The translations under genes and the position numbers were made by a program. A stretch of DNA of 64,000 nt, from contig BSBK01007740.1 of the NCBI GenBank assembly GCA_027943335.1, positions 161,001 through 225,000 on the forward strand. The letters run 5' to 3'. Below the pieces are notes generated by a model. The model made no database searches. It was not told the DNA's origin and saw only the letters and a list, made by a program, of their open reading frames with translations. How positions within the stretch are numbered: position 1 is the stretch's first letter; every line of letters starts with the position of its first letter. Shown in pieces: positions 55,173 through 64,000 of this stretch. Origin of the DNA: Chamaecyparis obtusa. Taxonomy: Eukaryota > Streptophyta > Pinopsida > Cupressales > Cupressaceae.

Positions 55173-57499
55173 AAGGCATTCAGTCTATGGTAAAATATCT
55201 TGAAAAAAATTCTTAAAAATCTGAAAAAGTCCTGAAAAAATGAACATCTTGGTGAAAACCTAGCAATAGGTGCCTTGATGATTCACAAAAAAAGTAAAAA
55301 ATATCAAAAATACAAAAAAATTTAAAAATACCAAAAAAATAGGAAAAATGAAAAATACAAAAAAATAAGAAAAAGAAAAAGTGCCTTGGTGAAAACCTGG
55401 AAATGGGCGCCTTGGTAGCAAAAAATAGAATCTCTACCAAGATGGTGAAAACCTAGCAAACGGGTGCCACTTGTTTCAAAATACTTTATCTATCAACACA
55501 ATCTTGGTCTTTCCCAGCTTTCAGTCTTGCTTTATTTTGTACATATCTCCTAGTTTGATTACGCATTCCTATTTTCAATAAGTCGGTATGTACACCAATT
55601 AGCTAAAGCATTTGTATCCTATCAATGTTCAAACTTGGGGCAATCAAAGTCATATCCTATGGACTCCAGTGTATCTTAGATGTGTCATATCCAGTCAGAG
55701 TCCTTTGAAGCTTCATCTGAGTCAGTCAGTCTCCTCTCTAGAAAGGATTTTGCATCTATAACAACACAATCAAACATCAAACACAAAATGAAAACAATCT
55801 GTGCTTCATGCTTTTATTTCCTTGTATGCTTACTGATTCACATTGAGATTTTTGCATATTTTGTTCCCACAAGCTCTTCGATGTCCTTTACAGGATTTAG
55901 AGAGTGATGACTGGGGGCATAATCTTTTCTTTATTTTCTTCTTGTATGTGAAAATATAACAACTTTAGAAATTCTGGATTGAAATGGTGTCCGTCTATAA
56001 GAGCCTCTATCTCGAATTGGATGGCCATGAGTACCTCGACCATTGATACTCAAAAAATTCAAGGAAGTTTGATCTCACTATTGTCTTTTTGAGTGAATTC
56101 TTTCTCCTACTGTGAAACATGATCTTACCTAAGGATGTGAACGATAAAGGGTCATTATAGGTAATTCACACTGGACTTAGAATGATCTCTTGACTATTTG
56201 ATGTGTTTGTAACACAAGGCATATTCAAGTCATCATGATTTTTATGTTCTGATGCTTATACAAATTGCTATATCAAAATAGACATGATATTCAAGTCATC
56301 CTGGCATTTGTCCATGGTTGTCTAGCCAATGGGTGTTGTATTGATTCTTGCGCATACAAATCGATATTCATGTCTATAGTTTCATAACTAGTGGGCATTG
56401 TATTGATTTATCCAGTTACCTAAAAGTTCAATGATGACAACAAATTGACACATGATCAGTGACTAGGTCCTAGGTCTTAGGTTTCCATTTCATTCTGCAT
56501 CATTTCATTTTGCACTTTGCATGATCTCACAAATTGCTTGAACACTTAAATGATTCTTCAAAAAAAAAAAATGCTAAACATGACTACAAGAGCTGAATCT
56601 TACACGAAGGTCCATCCAATGAAATAGCAAATAGAATCCTTTTTTGGGATCAAAATCAAAATTTGAGATCATTTATATTGTCAACTGCTTGCATAATCAA
56701 CTTTCAATCATCACAGAAATCTAGAATTTAACTTAACTGATTATCTTACATCAAACTATCAAAATTTTAACTTGGTTAACCATGGTCAACTCATGGTCAA
56801 ACTTGGTCTTCAGGACCTCCAAATGATGCAGAACGCGTTCTCGGACATGTATAACCACTTCTCAAATCAATTAACATGCTTCTAAACTATAACACTGACT
56901 TTTCTTGTCAGATTTCAATTTTAATCCCAAAGGGGGCATGGTATTGCACATCATTCAAGTTTGTCAATCTAAATCTATAATCAATCTTTCCTCAGTAATC
57001 AAGACAACAACCACATCTACTTGCTGATTCATCTAAAGTCCTCATCACTTGGGGAAAATCTATTATCTCTTGGGGCATATCAGAGTCATCGAGATCCATA
57101 TCAATCTAGTATCCTAAATCTATCTTGTAAACTGTATCATCTTTTGTAACTATCGGTTCATTAGCGTCATTTTCTTGGTTCTTCGTAACTGATGGATTCA
57201 GGATGTGATACTAATATGATTCATACAAGGAAATTCAGGTTTGGAATCAGTCACTCACTTCTTCGCAATCATAAGGTTCAGAATCAGACATTTTGGCACT
57301 TTTTCTTAATCACCGGTTCATTGTTGCTATAGTTAACATTATCTTTGGTCAATCAAGACCTAAATCTCAAATCTTGAATCTTTAAATCTTTCAATCAATT
57401 TCTATCTCAGAATCGGTTCATCTTTCAAAATAAATCAGTTTCATACATCTTTATCATACACAGACTATCTTTGAACCACTGCGCTTTGCACAGTAATTC
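55173..57499 (+). other. Element B 3' noncoding region with second set of modules
   Basis: Aligns with 16723-20139 of element A in reverse. Modules TTGGTGAAAACCTAGC (55249), GCCTTGGTGAAAACCTGG (55382), GGCGCCTTGG (55408) and ATGGTGAAAACCTAGC (55441) surround A-rich tracts at 55285-55380. The block of about 1 kb present in A between 17635 and 18670 is represented here by some 20 bases near 56625. No gene is supported. Confidence 0.7.
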
Positions 57500-57513
57500 A
57501 AAGAGGGGCAAAA
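57500..57513 (+). promoter_or_regulatory. Element B polypurine tract
   Basis: AAAGAGGGGCAAAA directly precedes the 3' LTR start TGTAATACC. Same position and near-identical sequence as in element A. Confidence 0.87.
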
Positions 57514-58784
57514 TGTAATACCCCAAAAATGGGCTATAGGTTCATTAACCTCCTATATCAATACATCGAATGAAATTGATACAAAAGTCCTAACCTAAGG
57601 CACATCTTCACATCGAAATCTTAATTGATTTTATCTTAATTCTGCATCAGGGAATATTTCCTAAATATTCTTAATTTATCTAATTATCTTTAATTAAATA
57701 TTATTTGGTGATAAATGTTATTATTTATCCTACAATTGATTAATTGAATATGATGAATATTTAATTAATTAATTTAATTTTGCCACTTAATTATTTAATT
57801 AGATTTAATTGCATTTATTCTTAATTAATATTGTTTTTATTTTGACAATAAATCAAAATTCCTACAAATAATCAATTGGCTATTTATTTAATTGATTTAA
57901 AATCAAAGTTGTCAAATTTAACGATTTAATTAGAATAAAGTTTGATTTAATAATTGATTAACCCATAAATCAATTGTTTTAATTTTAAAATCAGTTAAGT
58001 AAAAAATAAATCACTTTATTTATTAAATTAATTCATATTAAATCATGCACAATCACAAAAGCAGTCAACTTGAAAACAATTGCTAATTTCAATTTGTAAA
58101 CTTTCTAAAACTCAACATCCAATGATGAGTTGAAAAAGAGAACTAAAACTCTATTTTGAGATTTAAAAAAATTGCTTTTGCATGATTTTATGAATTAAAT
58201 ATTCTTAATTTCTTGTTAACTCAAAAATCAACTTGAGTTTATCAAGAGTGATTTATGGCTTTTCTCTTGCATCCTCAAAGCCCTGGATTTCTATAAAATC
58301 AAGGCTCAGCTCTTCACAATCAACACCTCAAAATAGCATCCTCTAGCGAATTTGTGACTGAAGAATCAATCTTTTGCGAATCAACGCTATTGTGAGATTT
58401 TCATTTATTATTTTGAGCATTCATAGTTTCGTATCATAGATTTTTATATGCATTCATAGCATTTCTTAGATTAAATCTGCATTCAAACTCAATTTCATAC
58501 ATTATAGCTTAGATTCATATAGTTTCTCATTCTTATTGCATAGAAAATACAAAAATATAGAATAATCTACATTCATACAATCTTTGCATTCAAATCTTTC
58601 ATTTAGGTGTTGCATTGTCACTGATCTCAATTTCAATTTGAGAACATCATACTCGCACCTACTAGAAGACAGTAAATCACCTAGTTAGCATAGTTTCAAT
58701 TACTTGTAGATTTCGGTTTTTGCTAACCTCTAATATTTTACTGAAGTGTTGTGTCTATAGCTAGGTATAAAATTCACACACACA
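57514..58784 (+). repeat. Element B 3' LTR
   Basis: 1271-bp repeat, uninterrupted, ending CACACACA before the ATTAT duplication. The TATA box is at 58292-58299 (TATAAAAT). The sequence CATACATTATAG near 58499 is the empty site of the insertion carried by the 5' LTR. Confidence 0.92.
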
Positions 58785-59326
58785 ATTATAAGATGTTATT
58801 ATAGTTAATTAATTCTTAATCTTCAATATAAGTTAGTTGTAAGTCTATTCATTTGTTGTATAGTTGGTCGAGAGTGAGATGAACTACATTTGTATATTGT
58901 AAACAATTTTGATTGGATGATGGTATGAATTGAAAGATGTCATCATTCTCATCGCTCATTAACATGGGAAGGTGTGTATTCATTGGTTAAAGAAGCTCAT
59001 CGTAATAGAGATTCTAATGTTACACCAATGCAAATTGATTTAACAAATGGTTTAAGAAATACAGAGGTATGTAAAAATCTATTAATCATCCATATGTTTA
59101 TCAACTCATGATGCAATAATTTTACATGTTTGACATATTGCAGGTCAAACACCACAAAGCTATATGCTATAATGGTCATAAATTTTGCATCAAAAATTTG
59201 GATGACATGTAGAAAACTTGTGATTCTGGGATAACTGCAATCTTTGAGGTGATTAATATTTCATTTAGAAATGACATACATTCTCAAGACTCTCAAAATT
59301 GATACTATAGAATTTTGGATGATATA
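58785..59326 (+). pseudogene. CACTA transposase gene, C-terminal (DUF4216-like) exon
   Basis: After the element B duplication the CACTA sequence resumes. An exon-like frame near 58930-59070 (TWEGVYSLVKEAHRNRD) ends at a GTATGT donor, and a GCAG acceptor at 59140-59143 leads to HHKAICYNGHKFCIKNLDDM, then CDSGITAIFEVINISFRNDI and YYRILDDI, matching the DUF4216 signature of plant TNP2 proteins. Stops occur after LDDM and after SQN. Chromovirus D interrupts directly after ILDDI at 59327. Confidence 0.75.
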
Positions 59327-60184
59327 TGATGCAGGAGCATCCTGGGTGTAAGAGCAATCTTGCATCACCCAAAAAAATATTTCAATTTTTATATTCAATA
59401 AGGGCTATTTTGTGCAGAGCTGCTATTTATGGAAAGTTACTATTTTTGGTAATTTTTGTATGTGCTCAGAATGATTTGATTTCTTTCTTGGAGGTTCATT
59501 TTGGTCATATAAGTCTGCCAGTAAAGTTTCATTGCCAGATCAAGTGTATATTGGAAGATATTGAAGATTTTCGGTATTGGCAGTAGGGTACAGAAACTTT
59601 GAACTCAGTTTTGAAGGCTTTAGAGGCCCCGGATGAGGTCAAAAATTTGGGTGACAAGCGCTTGTGCTGATCAAGCCTGTAGAGCACTTCGTGGCGTTTT
59701 CAAAATGGGGTTATAATAGCCGAGCGGGTCAACTGGTGATGACTTATGGTCTTTGAAAGTTGGGCCACCTGAAATGGCAGAAAATAATTTTCTTCAAAAT
59801 TTATGTTCGGGTTTCAAAGGTTATCTTGAGCTGACTATGATGTAATAAAATGTAAAATAAAATAATTCTAAGTTGGTCGGCCTTATTGGCTAAAATTCTG
59901 GAACCTTCCCAAGTGGTGGAAAATTGCCTATATAAGGAAGGCTGTGTTATTGTCTTAGGTAGTTCAGAATAGTTCCGGGTAGTAGATCTAGGTAATAGTT
60001 CAAAGCTTTGTCCTATAGAATATTGTAAGGGAATGCCCATGTGGCTTTGCATATTGTAATTCTGAAAGTTTGTAATTCCACATTTATGGAGATAATAAGA
60101 AGCCAATTTTCTGTTCTTGCATATTGTTGTCATTTCTCTATTTCTGTTATGTGTTTGTGGTATTAAGGGGAGCACCCTTCATCA
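59327..60184 (+). repeat. Chromovirus D 5' LTR
   Basis: 858 bp from TGATGCAGGAGC to CCCTTCATCA, matching both LTRs of element C in reverse. TATA box TATATAAG at 59929-59936. The frames in it on either strand are incidental. Confidence 0.9.
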
Positions 60185-60186
60185 AG

Positions 60187-60198
60187 TGGTATCAGAGT
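60187..60198 (+). promoter_or_regulatory. Chromovirus D primer-binding site (initiator tRNA-Met type)
   Basis: TGGTATCAGAGT lies two bases after the LTR, equal to the initiator tRNA-Met complement in 11 of 12 bases. Confidence 0.88.
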
Positions 60199-60285
60199 AG
60201 GAGTTCTTGAGTGTCTAAACAGATCACCGACTGTGAGGTAGTTTGCACCAGGACCGTGGCTAGGGTTTCAGCGCGCATCGCGAAA

Positions 60286-61290
60286 ATGCCTCCACGAAGA
60301 GAACATGGCAGGAGAGCTGGTGCTGTGACGCTTGAGGTTAGAGAGCTGCAGAGACAAGTGCGAGCATTACAAGAAAAGATTCACAGATGAATGAATCTTA
60401 ATGTCAGAGATGAAAGCGAGGATGAAGCCAAAGAAGAATATCAAGAAGGAGACGCTGAAATTGTGAACCAGGAGGAAGAAAGACTTTTTCGGGCAATTTC
60501 TAAGATTGGGAAAAGACCTAAGATTGAGGTTCTTACATTTTCTAGAAATCTTAACCCAGAAGAATTGATCGACTAGATCAATGAATGTGAAGAATATTTT
60601 GAGTATAAAGATGTTGAGGATCCTGATAGGGTCAAATTTGTGAAGGCCAGACTGAAAGGTCATGCGAAGATATGGTGGCAAGAGATTTAGTTGGAGCGAA
60701 ATAGAAGGGGAAAGGAGAAAATCATGAGATGGGATCGGATGGTGGATAAATTGAAGTGACAGTTCATTCCTGTTGATTATGAGCTTGACCTACTGAAGAA
60801 AATACAGAGTTTGAAGCAAGCAGGAAGATCTGTTCAGGAGTATACAGAGGAGTTCTATCGACTTCTCATCAGAATAGGCCATGCAGAAGCTGATAAGGAG
60901 AAAGTTGTCCGATACCTTAATGGGTTAAGGCCAAGCATTTAGGAGGAGCTGAATCTGGTTCGAATGAACAATATTGAAGAGGCATACCAGTTTGCCCTAA
61001 AAGTAGAGGAAAACCTGAACAAGAAGTTTGAGAGAAAACAAAATGGAAGAGGTCACAGTGGACAATCTGGTGGATGGTCATATGGTGGCCGAAATGAAGA
61101 TCCAAAAAAGAAAGATGAGGCCAGTAGCAGTCAGAAGAAATAATTCTAATCGCTTGCAAGATCAGAATAATAGAGATCAGAAAGGAAGAGGAAGAGGACA
61201 AGGATTTGGAAGAGGTGGCTTCCGTGGAACATGTTTTCACTGTGGAGAAGAAGGTGATAGGGCATTTGAATGTCCTCAGCGCCAAGGTAG
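60286..61290 (+). pseudogene. Chromovirus D gag
   Basis: The ATG at 60286 (MPPRREHGRRAGAV) is chosen because the upstream start used in C (ATGGTTAGGG) reads GTG here. Next come VRELQRQVRALQEKI, a possible coiled coil, NQEEERLFRAISKIGK, KARLKGHAKIWW, FIPVDYELDLLKKIQSLKQA, YTEEFYRLL and a Gly/Arg-rich segment. The zinc knuckle at 61232-61273 reads CFHCGEEGDRAFEC: the usual His is Asp. A one-base insertion near 61140 moves the frame from +1 to +2. Stops at 60388, 60574, 60688, 60757 and 60940 replace Gly, Trp, Gln, Trp and Gln, judged by comparison with C and the family pattern. Confidence 0.87.
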
Positions 61291-62100
61291 AATAGATAGG
61301 AGAAATGAAGGCCAGGCCAGAGTTGCACATGTAGATGAAGATGCCAGATCATCAAATTTTGAAGATGCTGAAAGAGGAGAAATATTGATTAACAGAAGAG
61401 TCTTGTTGAGTGGTGAGAATGAGCCTAAGCAAAGGAGGAGCCTGTTTTGCACCAGGTGCAAGTGTGAAGGTAAATGTTGTGATGTGATTATTGATAGTGG
61501 AAGCACTGACAATTTGGTGTCAGAAGAGATGGTGACAAAGTTGAAGCTCAAGCGACATAAACACACACATCCATATCGGATTGCCTGGGTACAGGATGAC
61601 CACAAGGTCATGGTCAATGAACAATGCCTAGTGAAGTTCAAGATTGGATGATACCAAGATGAGGTATTGTGTGATATCATATCTATGGATGCATGTCATA
61701 TGTTGTTGGGTAGACCATGGCAGTTTGACAGATGTGCTGTACATGATGGTTGTGTGAATACCTATTCCCTGACAAAGGATGGAGTGCGACATAAGCTAAA
61801 ACCATTGAAGGAGACTGAAGAAAAGGTATGTGGTAATGCAAGGATAACTTTTGTTGATGGAAGAAATTTCCTAGATGGTATGAGGTATGAGCATGTATGT
61901 TTTGCTTTAATTCTAAAAGCTGGTAAAGAGGAAGTAGAAGATGTTCCTGTAGAAGTTGTAGATTTGTTGAATGAGTTTCAGGATATTGTATCCGATAACG
62001 TGCCTGATGGATTACCACCAGTCAGGAAGATCAGTCATCAGATAGACTTGATCCCAGGAGCGAGTTTGTCGAATAAGGCAGCACACAGAATGACACCTGC
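61291..62100 (+). pseudogene. Chromovirus D protease and protease-RT linker
   Basis: The frame contains LFCTRCKCEGKCCDVIIDSG, with the catalytic DSG intact at about 61490, then STDNLVSEEMVTKLKL and, after a TGA at 61649, DEVLCDIISMDACHMLLGRP. It continues through VPVEVVDLLNEFQDIVSDNV and RKISHQIDLIPGAS, the lead-in to RT in chromoviruses. About 240 bases of this linker are missing in element C. Only one stop in some 270 codons. Confidence 0.87.
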
Positions 62101-63310
62101 AGAAAGTGAGGAGTTAAACATACAAGTACATGAATTGATACAGAAAAGATTGATCCATGAGAGTCTGAGTCCCTGTGCTGTACCGGCAGTATTAGCACCA
62201 AAGAAGAATGAAGAGTGGAGGATGTGTAAAGATTCCAGAGCAATAAACAAGATCACAATCAAGTATAGGTTTCCATTGCCATGAATGGATGATATTATGG
62301 ATTATTTGAGTGGAGCTGTGTATTTCTCAAAGATAGATCTGAAGAGTGGATATCACTAGATTTAGATCAGAGAAGGAGATGAATGGAAGATTGCCTTCAA
62401 GACAAAGGAAGGACTGTATGAGTGGTTAGTCATGCCTTTTGGGCTAACCAATGCACTGAGTACTTTCATGCGGCTCATGAACGAGGTTCTGAAATAATTT
62501 CTAGGTAAGTTTTTCATTGTTTACCTAGATGATATTTTGATTTTTAGCAAGACATTGGAGGAACATATGATGCATATTCGTATGGTGTTTGAGAAGTTGA
62601 GAGATGAGAAATTGTTGATTAATTTGAAGAAGTGCAGTTTTGTGAAGAAAGAGTTAGTGTATTTGGGATTTGTAGTTTCAGCAGAAGGTCTAAAAATGGA
62701 CCCAGAGAAGGTACAGGCTATCCTTGAATGGCCTACTCCAAGGAGTGCTACTGAGGTAAGATCTTTTCATGGTTTGGCTAGCTTTTACAGAAAGTTTATC
62801 AGAAATTTTAGCAGTATTTGTGGACCCTTGACTGAAACAATGAGAGGGGATAGAAAAGAGTTTAAGTGGACTAATGGGGCAGAAAATAGTTTTTAATTGT
62901 TGAAACAAAAAGTTACAAAACAACCTATTTTGGCCCTTCCAGATTTTAATAAGGTGTTTCAAGTAGATTGTGATGCTAGTGGTACTGCAATAGGAGCTGT
63001 TACGAGCCAAGAAGGTAAACCTGTTGCTTATTTCAGTGAGAAGTTAAATGATGCCAAGAGGAAATATTCTATTTATGATCAGGAATTTTATGCTATAGTT
63101 CAGGCATTAAAGAAGTGGAGACATTATCTACTTCCTAAGCAGTTTGTTTTGTATACTGATCATCAAGCTTTGCAATATTTGAATAGTCAAGGAAAATTGA
63201 ATCAAAGGCATTTGAAATGGGTTGAGTTTTTGCAGAGTTATATATTTGTTTTGAAACACAGGAGTGAAAAGTCTAATAGGGTTGCAGATGCTCTTAGCAG
63301 AAGGCAACTA
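62101..63310 (+). pseudogene. Chromovirus D reverse transcriptase and RNase H
   Basis: RT begins around LIQKRLIHESLSPCAVPAVL, with [40 protein letters not shown] and the polymerase centre YLDD at about 62522-62533. The region EWPTPRSATEVRSFHGLASF follows. RNase H shows FQVDCDASGTAIGAV, YDQEFYAIVQALKKWRHYLL, YTDHQALQYL and RVADALSRR, with the acidic residues present. Stops at 62282, 62357, 62363, 62492 and 62894 interrupt it. Otherwise the domains are complete. Confidence 0.9.
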
Positions 63311-63954
63311 TTGCTAACAAAAATGCAGATTGAAGTGGTTGGGTTCAAGGAACTCAAGAATTTGTATCCAGAGGATCCTGATTTTGGTGAAGCTTGGAAA
63401 GCTTGTACAGAACCTGTTACTCTAGACAGGAGGAAATGGGTGGATTTCATCATCCAGGATGGTATGCTATTCAAAGGGAGTCAGTTGTGCATTCCACGAA
63501 GTTCTATGAGGGAGAATCTCATCAAGGAGAAGCATAGCGGAGGATTGGCTAGACATTTTGGTCATGACAAAACCCTTTCTTTGGTTAGTGAGAATTATTA
63601 TTGGCCACAGTTGCAGCAAGATGTGAAAAAGTTTGTACAGAGTTGCAGAGTATGTTAGATGGTGAAAGGAGCGAAGCAGAATACAGGGTTGTATCAGCCA
63701 TTACCTATACCAGAGAAGCCTTGGGAGGATATCAGTATGGACTTTGTTCTTGGTTTACCGAAGACTCAGCGGGGACACGATTCAATTTTTGTGGTAGTTG
63801 ACAGATTTTTGAAGATGGCATATTTCATTCCCTGCAAGAAGACTAATGATGTTGTTCATGTAGCCGAATTGTTTTTCAGAGAAGTAGTGAGACTTCATGG
63901 TTTTCCAAAGACCATAGTTTCAGATTCGGACACTAAGTTTGTTGGATATTTTTG
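63311..63954 (+). pseudogene. Chromovirus D integrase (N-terminal part)
   Basis: The zinc-binding part HSGGLARHFGHDKT...NYYWPQLQQDVKKFVQSCRVC is intact up to a TAG (CAG-to-TAG) at 63656, followed by the catalytic core: [59 protein letters not shown]. The first two catalytic Asp residues are present. A TGA at 63953 stands where Trp is expected (YFWRTLW). The catalytic Glu and the chromodomain are outside the window; the same frame is readable to 64000. Confidence 0.87.
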
Positions 63955-64000
63955 ACGTACATTGTGGAAGAAGTTGAAGACAGATTTGAAGTTCAGTTCA

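Larger units (their letters stand above)
43387..58784 (+). mobile_element. Tat-family element B (non-autonomous derivative)
   Basis: Flanked by a perfect ATTAT duplication (43382-43386, 58785-58789). LTRs start TGTAATACCCC and end CACACACA/CACATACA. Without the 4.28-kb insertion in its 5' LTR it is about 11.1 kb. LTRs, tRNA-Lys primer site, leader, integrase tail, 3' noncoding region and polypurine tract match element A, so they are related subfamilies. No gag, protease, RT or RNase H is found. Instead a long Ser/Pro-rich frame lies at 51642-53388. Any movement must have relied on proteins of another element. Confidence 0.85.
5824..59326 (+). mobile_element. CACTA (TNP2) transposon, split into three pieces by later insertions
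   Basis: Pieces at 5824-8606, 42962-43386 and 58785-59326 read in order on the plus strand as one TNP2-type transposase gene: Transpos_assoc-like, Transposase_21, DUF4218-like and DUF4216-like parts. The gaps are Tat elements A and B, each flanked by a 5-bp target duplication, and chromovirus D interrupts the last piece. Exons appear separated by GT...AG introns. Every exon carries stops or frameshifts, so it is dead. The 3' end of the transposon is beyond D and outside the window. The 5' CACTA terminus was not securely found. Confidence 0.75.
59327..64000 (+). mobile_element. Chromovirus D (Ty3/gypsy), cut off by the window end
   Basis: The 5' LTR (59327-60184), initiator-Met primer site, gag, protease, RT, RNase H and the start of integrase are all in the plus orientation and in the order of Ty3/gypsy elements. 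It is the same family as element C. From 61140 on, gag-pol stays in a single frame (+2) to 63954 with only point stops, so it is a younger or better-kept copy than C. Integrase C-terminus, chromodomain and 3' LTR lie beyond 64000. Confidence 0.9.

Noticed and set aside
43387..58784. First reading of element B as minus-strand
   Set aside because: The polypurine tract lies before the right LTR and the tRNA-Lys primer site after the left LTR on the plus strand, and the integrase tail also reads plus.
10256..60198. tRNA genes at the primer sites
   Set aside because: Only short complements of tRNA 3' ends are present; no cloverleaf or A/B boxes.

Overview
The window looks like nuclear DNA of a large-genome seed plant and consists almost entirely of nested transposable elements. 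It is AT-rich and shows plant-type LTR retrotransposons (Tat/Ogre-like, Athila-like, chromovirus, Ty1/copia) with tRNA-Lys, tRNA-Asp and initiator-Met primer sites, plus a CACTA (TNP2) DNA transposon. The density of nesting and element size would suit a gymnosperm, but that is an inference. I see no host gene, tRNA, rRNA or CRISPR array. Coordinates were read by eye; element ends were set from TG...CA termini and 5-bp target-site duplications (TSDs).

Layout. (1) 1-3718: 5' part of an Athila-like Ty3/gypsy element on the minus strand (protease, gag, PBS, probable LTR). (2) 4569-5783: candidate non-autonomous CACTA element with a perfect 20-bp subterminal hairpin. (3) 5824 to 59326: one decayed CACTA TNP2 gene, cut into three pieces (5824-8606, 42962-43386, 58785-59326) by later insertions. 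(4) 8607-42961: Tat/Ogre-like element A, minus strand, TSD G(T/C)AGG, about 15.4 kb once its own insertions are subtracted. Its 3' LTR holds copia element 1 (9077-15921, plus strand, TSD TTTAT), its 5' LTR holds copia element 2 (35845-41895, minus strand, TSD GAAAG), and its pol region holds chromovirus C (24258-30349, minus strand). (5) 43387-58784: Tat-like element B, plus strand, TSD ATTAT. It shares LTRs, leader and 3' region with A, but gag and most of pol are absent and a long Ser/Pro-rich reading frame occupies that space. Its 5' LTR holds a 4.28-kb TG...CA insertion (44376-48654, TSD ACATT). (6) 59327 to the window end: chromovirus D, same family as C, in the better-preserved state, cut off in integrase by the window edge.

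Order of events. The CACTA copy came first; A, B and D then inserted into it independently; the copias and C later entered A, and the 4.28-kb element entered B. Three of these insertions have a matching empty site in the sister LTR inside the same window, so those boundaries are well supported.

All the coding regions are broken by stops and frameshifts. Many stops are Gln CAG codons turned into TAG, or Trp codons turned into TAG/TGA, as expected from decay of methylated cytosine. The least expected features are element B's replacement reading frame and apparent chimeric 3' half, a 178-bp three-copy tandem array next to B's primer site, the repeated GGTGAAAACC modules in the Tat 3' regions, and clusters of a CTCGTATGA-like word confined to element A.
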